Positions 59,230-64,000 of a stretch of DNA of 64,000 bases are shown here, piece by piece. The notes beneath the pieces were generated by a model that was not told the origin of the DNA, searched no databases, and saw nothing but the letters and a program-made list of their open reading frames with translations. Made by a program: the position numbers and the translations under genes. Each line of letters starts with the position of its first letter. Positions within the stretch are counted from its first letter, which is position 1. Where the stretch lies: assembly GCA_013397695.1 (NCBI GenBank), contig VYZI01000101.1, positions 801,757 through 865,756 on the forward strand. Direction: 5' to 3'. Origin of the DNA: Centropus unirufus (taxonomy: Eukaryota; Chordata; Aves; Cuculiformes; Centropidae).

Positions 59230-61702
59230 GATTTTTTTCACATGAGGAGGTAGGAGTCTGCCTGACCAGATCTAACTTTAGGATTGCAGCAAATGAGCTA
59301 GCACAGTGAGAGAAATTGTGCTGGGATAGAACATTTTCATGGCAATTTTGCAACCTCTGATTCTAATTTCCACCTCTCAGTCTGTCCATCTGTCTTAGAA
59401 TGTATCTGAGTTCCTACATTGCAGATCCCCTTACAACATGTAAAGCAAACATCAAGATTCGTACAAAGACTGAGGCTAGAAAGTAATTAATCAGCAGGAA
59501 ATGAGGCTGGGGCTGTTTTCTCAGCCTCTTGGACAGCAGCGGGTCTGTGGTGAGAGAACTCTAGATATAGACTGATTTTATGATTTTCTTCATACACTAA
59601 AATGACAGTGTGCCAGTGTCTGCAAGGTAAAATTTTAAAGTAGACCTATAGCTGGGCATCTTAAATAGGGCTTAAATGCTTCACCCTGAATTCTTAACAT
59701 CTTTCAGCACAGGCCCTATCTGTGCTTCCATCTACATGACTTTAGTAGAAGTTATGTGTTTTGGCAGCCTCTACATGTTTATCACTGTGTCATTTAGCCC
59801 AAAATCTAGGAGGTACTATGTGTGGAAAGTTGATGTCACTTTTTCTAGCCACTCTCTTTGCCAGAAAAAGCTTGGAATAATTCTCTGCAGGCGACAAAGC
59901 TGTTGACCAGGATTTTGGCTGCAGAGGTTTGCTGCACTGTCTAACACAGAGTCCTGCCACAGATCCCTATGCACAGACACTACCTCTGTGTGACACATAA
60001 AATTTCATGCAGGAGTTTTAGTCCAAATACTAGAAACCATCTAGTCATGCTAACAGCACCTAAGCTAATAACAATGTAAATAAACTGTTTCCCATTCTCA
60101 GTCTAGCTAGATGATCTCTGCATGTCACATGTTGTGAACATCACAAAAAATGACGTTTTTTTTAACTTCCAAGTAATGTTTGCTAAGAAAGGGCTGTCTA
60201 TAGCTCCTCTTCAGAACAGAGGCATCATTATTTACAAATTGGTTATCGTTAGGTGTGAGGTCAGACTCTTCCAGCCTGTTGGCCCTTCACTCCAGAAGTC
60301 CAAACTGAAGCTTGGAAAAAAGACTCAAGGAACAATGGGGAAAATGTTGTCAATAATCAGAAGGGGCCTTACTAGATGGAACAAAAATGTTTTCTTTCCT
60401 GTGAAGGGATAACTACGCTCTCTAGATGCAGTTCTTAGGGGCACAGCGAGCTGAGACCAGCCTGAGTAATAGCATGAGCTAAGTACAGTATGAGTAACCT
60501 TAAAAAATTAAGAACAAGAGGAAGTCGAGTGACATATGACATTATGAGCCCACTACATTGAGAAACTATCCAAACTTTTTTTCCAATTTGAAAACTGACT
60601 GTTTTCCAATAAAGTTTTCCTTCTAGGCCACATGTTTCACAACTTGGACCATTCACGTTATTTGAAATGTGTTTTCCCCTGAAGCACTTCTATAGTTGAT
60701 CGAAAAATAAAATAGGATAACTGATTCAAGAAATTTTACTTTCCACTCCCATATTATGCCTTTTAAGAAGTAGTTTGTAAATTTCAAGAGGTATTTGAAA
60801 ACAACTCTAAAGTCATCATTGTTTCCCTAGCTCAAATAAGCACAGTAACATGGGCAGTGTCTGAAACGAGACTTCCAGCAACAATGCTGTAATATAGCTC
60901 CATGGAGAGGTGTGCAAGTATCCTAGTGTTCTTCCCATCATGACACATACTAAATTCTTTTAAGTTGGAGCTGGAAGCATTCACCAGGACTTGGGTTGAA
61001 GTTAAAGCCCTACTGAGACATATGGGATAGTTTATATCTTTTAGAGGCATTGTTTCAGGGTCTTTTCAGGCTCCTGTACCCAGCAGCATAGCATTTATGA
61101 TCAGTTCATATTCTGCTTCTCACAAACCTGGAAGCTAGAAAGATCTTTTTCATTGGTATGGTATTTTTCATTAAAGACTAAGCTGTAGACACATTCATAT
61201 CCAGAGTTCATGCTTGTGGTGGAGAACAGTGACTAGATCTTAGCGCATGGGACTGGTGCCTCCTCTGGAACAGGAGGTGAAAAAGGGCCCATGTCCAAAG
61301 AAAAGTGGAGGGGATGTAGCAGAGCCCACTCTGTGTATCTAATGGGTCTTCGGCCATTCCACTAAATTACACTGCTTTGTTTTCTAAAACAAAGTTGCAG
61401 GAATTGTTCATCATCGAGATGATTGTTTTACTTCCCACCTGAAAGACATTATCATTTGTTTCAGTAAAATATTGAGTCAAAGGTTCCAATACCCTCTCTC
61501 TCTACCTCTTGGCTGTGCCCAAGAGGTTTACCAGTCAAATACAAACAAGACCTGACCTGTGTCTAGAAGCTCTGACATATTCTGAGCCCAAAGCAATATG
61601 ACCGTAGGTATCTTGTTCTGGATGACCTACTTGTTTCTCTGCCTTTGAGTGTTTGTGGATGAGTAGAATCTCATTTCTCATTCTTTTTCTTTTTTGTGAC
61701 AG

Positions 61703-61919
61703 GATCTCGCTGGAAAGCTATGACAAACCTAGAGAAGCAGCCATACTATGAGGAACAGGCCCGACTTAGCAAACAGCACCTGGAGAAATACCCAGACTAC
61801 AAATACAAACCAAGACCGAAGCGTACCTGCCTTGTAGATGGCAAAAAGTTACGCATTGGCGAGTACAAGGCTATCATGCGCAACAGACGCCAGGAGATGA
61901 GACAGTATTTCAATGTTGG
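61703..61919 (+). CDS. SOX5 exon with C-terminal half of the HMG box
   Basis: The 217-nt exon starts by completing Gly, continues SRWKAMTNLEKQPYYEEQAR and LSKQHLEKYPDYKYKPRPKR (end of the HMG box at about 61824, with the second basic nuclear-localisation cluster) and then the SoxD-specific TCLVDGKKLRIGEYKAIMRN and RRQEMRQYFNVG. It is phase 1 in and phase 2 out, with donor GTTGG|GTATGG at 61920. The expected next exon, starting with the last base of Gly and then QQAQIP, is beyond the window. The donor has G at +5 replaced by a G at +5/+6 of GTATGG, so it is usable but not ideal; read-through gives 25 more residues. Confidence 0.97.
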
Positions 61920-62211
61920 GTATGGAACTTTTAAAAACTACCACTCATTTCAGCCAAAAAAAATGTCAGGAAGAATTCTTAATTCAATGTGGTAAATGTT
62001 ACGTTTTATTTGCCGTAGCATTACATATTGCTAACTGAATATGAAGCTTATACTTAAAAACAATGTGTTCTGGGAGGAAGTTAGGCAGTTAAGGATTTTT
62101 TTGTTGGCTCTGCTACGTGCTCATCTCACAGCTTTGGCCAACTCTCTCATTTCCACTCTGAACATGCAAAAGAAAAAGAAAAGCTTTAAAATTTCCAATG
62201 AAATGTCTTTT

Positions 62212-62217
62212 AATAAA
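62212..62217 (+). promoter_or_regulatory. AATAAA, possible intronic polyadenylation signal
   Basis: A perfect AATAAA lies 217 bp after the stop codon reached by read-through of the second HMG-box exon. Its use would give a SOX5 form with a complete HMG box but without the C-terminal exon. The downstream 60 bases have only a weak GT-rich element. AATAAA is common by chance in AT-rich DNA. Confidence 0.2.
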
Positions 62218-63237
62218 GCCATGTAAGTATTACTTCATTATGAGCCCTCAGAGAGTATATCTGAATGCATCTATGGTAGTGCTTCTTGATCCAAAAGCCA
62301 AAAATACAAGTTTGTATTCAGTGCAATCTGTGGCAACTGGTCTGCAAAAGGACTGCTGAACAAACTGAACTTGAGCTGGAATATGGACTTGGCTCAGTTA
62401 AGTCTGTTTTGTTCATCATGATGGCATTTGTCATAATAGGGAGTGTCTTCCAGTACAGTAAGCTTAATCCTTTGTGCTGAGCATAAATTTCAAGAAGACT
62501 GGTTCTTATAAATAGGTAATAGATCAGCTTGATATGATTAGATTAAAATCTGCCTAGAACACTGGCATATATTTTCTTTTTGCAAAGAGTTCCTAATTTT
62601 GGTTGCAGCAGATCAGAAGAATCGGAAATAATCAAATAATCCCTAATATTTGTATATTCACTTCAGAAAATTAAAAGCTACACAGTGGTTTTGAAACAAG
62701 CAAAGCCAGCAGCAGGAACAACCCTCAGAAATAATGGAATTTGTGTTTTGTTTCGTGTGAATTTGGAATAATTTTAATATTAACTGAGCTGAGTGGCACA
62801 TCTGTCTAGTTAATGGCCAGAAGTAGCAATAAAGGAGAGAATATGTGTCCAGCGACTGTTAAGTGTCATCAGACTGTGTTTTAAACATCTACAGTGTGCA
62901 TTGTTATAATAATCAGCTCAGCAGAGAAATTTGAGCTGCTTAACCCTGTGGCGCTGGCAGGTCCAGTGATCCCAATGGTAAGCACTGAAACAAACACAGG
63001 GAAGTCAGCCAACATTTGGCATCAAGAGATTAAAAAAGAGGAGGGGGGCCTTCTGGAAAAAGAATAGGTGGCAATAGAGCTCCCAGAACACTGCTTATCT
63101 GGTTAACATGCATGCTTCATCATGGGAAAAAAAATAACCTTGTAACATTCTGCATATTATTTAGCTTTCCAAACAAGACTGACATTGAAATCAAGACATT
63201 TCTGGAGATAATTTACACTGGGGCATTAGAGCACAGA

Positions 63238-63296
63238 ACCTGGGGTGAAATCTTTCTGGAAGTTATTGACAAAGCAGCCAATGACTGCAGGGGTCG
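63238..63296 (+). repeat. Palindromic amniote repeat fragment
   Basis: CCTGGGGTGAAATCTTTCTG, GAAGTTATTGACAAAGCAGC, CAATGACTGCAGGGGTCGG resemble a repeat with the order CTGGGGTGAAATCCTGGC / GAAGTCAATGGCAAAGCTCC / CATTGACTTCAGGGG, common in turtle, crocodile and bird DNA. The internal near-palindrome (GTTATTGAC and CAATGACTGC) is still visible. Confidence 0.4.
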
Positions 63297-63539
63297 GCGT
63301 TTAGTGCTGGTGGTCACAGTACCACAGTTGCCTTCTTGGTTGTAGTTCCCCATCTGCTGCAGCACCCAGTACAGGTCATTTAGGACTAAACTAAACGTCA
63401 ATCCAGTTCTGCTCTGGGTGCCAATGTAAGTGGCTGGGTTTACAAGAGCTGTGGCTATACCTGGTGCTGGGCCATGCTGAAGGCCTCACTGAAGGCATCA
63501 CAATGGTAACGACTGTGCATTTTTCGCAACTCTTGGACT

Positions 63540-63652
63540 TATTGCTTCCCTATCTCAGTGTCTTCGGCTTTAATGGTAGTGTGGGGAGCTCCTCTCACTG
63601 GACCACTGAGTGCCCTAATACATGAGTATCTGTGGACTGCTTTGAGATCCTC
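63540..63652 (-). mobile_element. Old MIR/L3-like 3' fragment
   Basis: On the minus strand GGATCTCAAAGCAGTCCACA, then CATGTATTAGGGCACTCAG, then CCAGTGAGAGGAG, CACTGAGATAGGGAAGCAAT appear in the order of a widespread amniote repeat tail: GGATCTCAAAGCACTTTACA / CAGTGAGGTAGG / ACTGAGGCACAGAG. It explains the long open frame on this strand without invoking a gene. Confidence 0.45.
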
Positions 63653-64000
63653 TGGAGTGGACATCCTGTAGAAGTGGAAAAATACTGGTCTTAAATTATT
63701 TACTATTTGAAAAGCACTCTGAAAAGCACCATTTAAGTGCAAAGTGTTCCTATTGTTAAATATTAAAAGCGATTTAAGTGTGCTGAATCTTGTTACAGAA
63801 ATGCTGACTAGAGAAAACAAAAGCTTTCCTATTGAATTAAGAATAAAATACAAATTTGATCCACTCCATACTTTAAGAGCTCTATCTTCAGCTGAAGCAA
63901 CTTCTGATTGCTTCAGAAACACCGACTGTGTGGAGGGAGGCCTCGCTCGAATGGCAGGCAGGGAGTATCTGAAAATTGCAGCAAGCCATTCCAAACAAAT

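Larger units (their letters stand above)
55335..61702 (+). other. SOX5 intron, 6.4 kb, inside the HMG box
   Basis: The intron begins GTAAGA and ends TTTTTTGTGACAG. No exon or gene was recognised. It holds a cluster of GATTA motifs at 56.38-56.62 kb, a 38-bp tandem duplication at 57.96-58.03 kb and a palindromic-repeat fragment at 59.18 kb. Read-through of the preceding exon meets a stop at 55364-55366, about 30 bp into the intron. Confidence 0.9.
61920..64000 (+). other. SOX5 intron (5' part) after the HMG-box exons
   Basis: The intron begins GTATGG and continues beyond the window. Read-through from the HMG-box exon stays open until a stop at 61993-61995. An AATAAA lies at 62212-62217. The stretch 62.2-63.2 kb shows nothing else recognisable. 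From 63.2 kb on there are fragments of old interspersed repeats. The 151-codon minus-strand frame at 63539-63994 has no ATG at its start and covers such a repeat, so it is not a gene. Confidence 0.85.

Noticed and set aside
63539..63994. 151-codon minus-strand open frame, the longest in the window
   Set aside because: It begins at a TTG, has no recognisable domain, and its 3' third coincides with an old interspersed-repeat tail. The frame also runs to the window edge.
1..64000. Expansion like the chicken Pea-comb copy-number change known from SOX5
   Set aside because: That amplification lies in the first intron of chicken SOX5. No kilobase-scale tandem repeat is seen here and this window covers later introns.

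Overview
The window is vertebrate nuclear DNA and lies entirely inside one gene, SOX5 (SoxD family), read on the + strand. Six internal coding exons are recognisable by their protein sequence and exact splice-site phases: 11661-11807, 34347-34524, 39092-39264 (alternative start 39119), 54162-54270, 55161-55334 and 61703-61919. Joined, they give about 323 residues of a protein that is roughly 760 residues long in mammals. The start codon, the first coiled coil and most of the glutamine-rich region lie upstream; the C-terminal exon(s) lie downstream. More than 98% of the window is intron.

The organism is most likely a bird. The DNA is AT-rich and poor in repeats, with no Alu, L1 or B-type SINEs. 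The recognisable mobile-element debris is old: a CR1 3' end with the ATTCTATGA-type tail, MIR/CORE-SINE-like pieces, and fragments resembling palindromic repeats common in bird, turtle and crocodile DNA. A non-avian sauropsid cannot be excluded by eye.

Layout: 1-11660 is the 3' part of an intron and holds the best structure in the window, a near-perfect 34-bp-stem hairpin at 2677-2765, plus a 17-bp higher-order repeat near 9.4 kb. A 22.5-kb intron (11808-34346) holds several transposon fossils and a perfect 16-bp hairpin at 33689-33731. A 4.6-kb intron (34525-39091) has a CR1 tail and a Z-DNA-prone tract. A 14.9-kb intron (39265-54161) is rich in pyrimidine, G-quadruplex-forming and alternating purine-pyrimidine tracts. 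Introns of 890 bp and 6.4 kb flank the first HMG-box exon, and the 6.4-kb one carries a dense cluster of GATTA motifs. The last 2.1 kb is the start of the intron after the second HMG-box exon.

The exons encode, in order, the end of the glutamine-rich region, a Ser/Pro-rich linker with a PLNLS (CtBP-type) motif, the second coiled-coil region, an acidic/polar linker and the whole HMG box, which is split between two exons at ILG|SRW. Two acceptors allow small in-frame protein variants: a NAGNAG at 11658-11663 and a 27-nt tandem acceptor at 39091/39118. No second protein-coding gene, tRNA, rRNA or CRISPR array could be supported. The most interesting non-coding items are the two hairpins, the GATTA cluster, the tandem acceptor and a possible intronic polyadenylation site after the HMG box.
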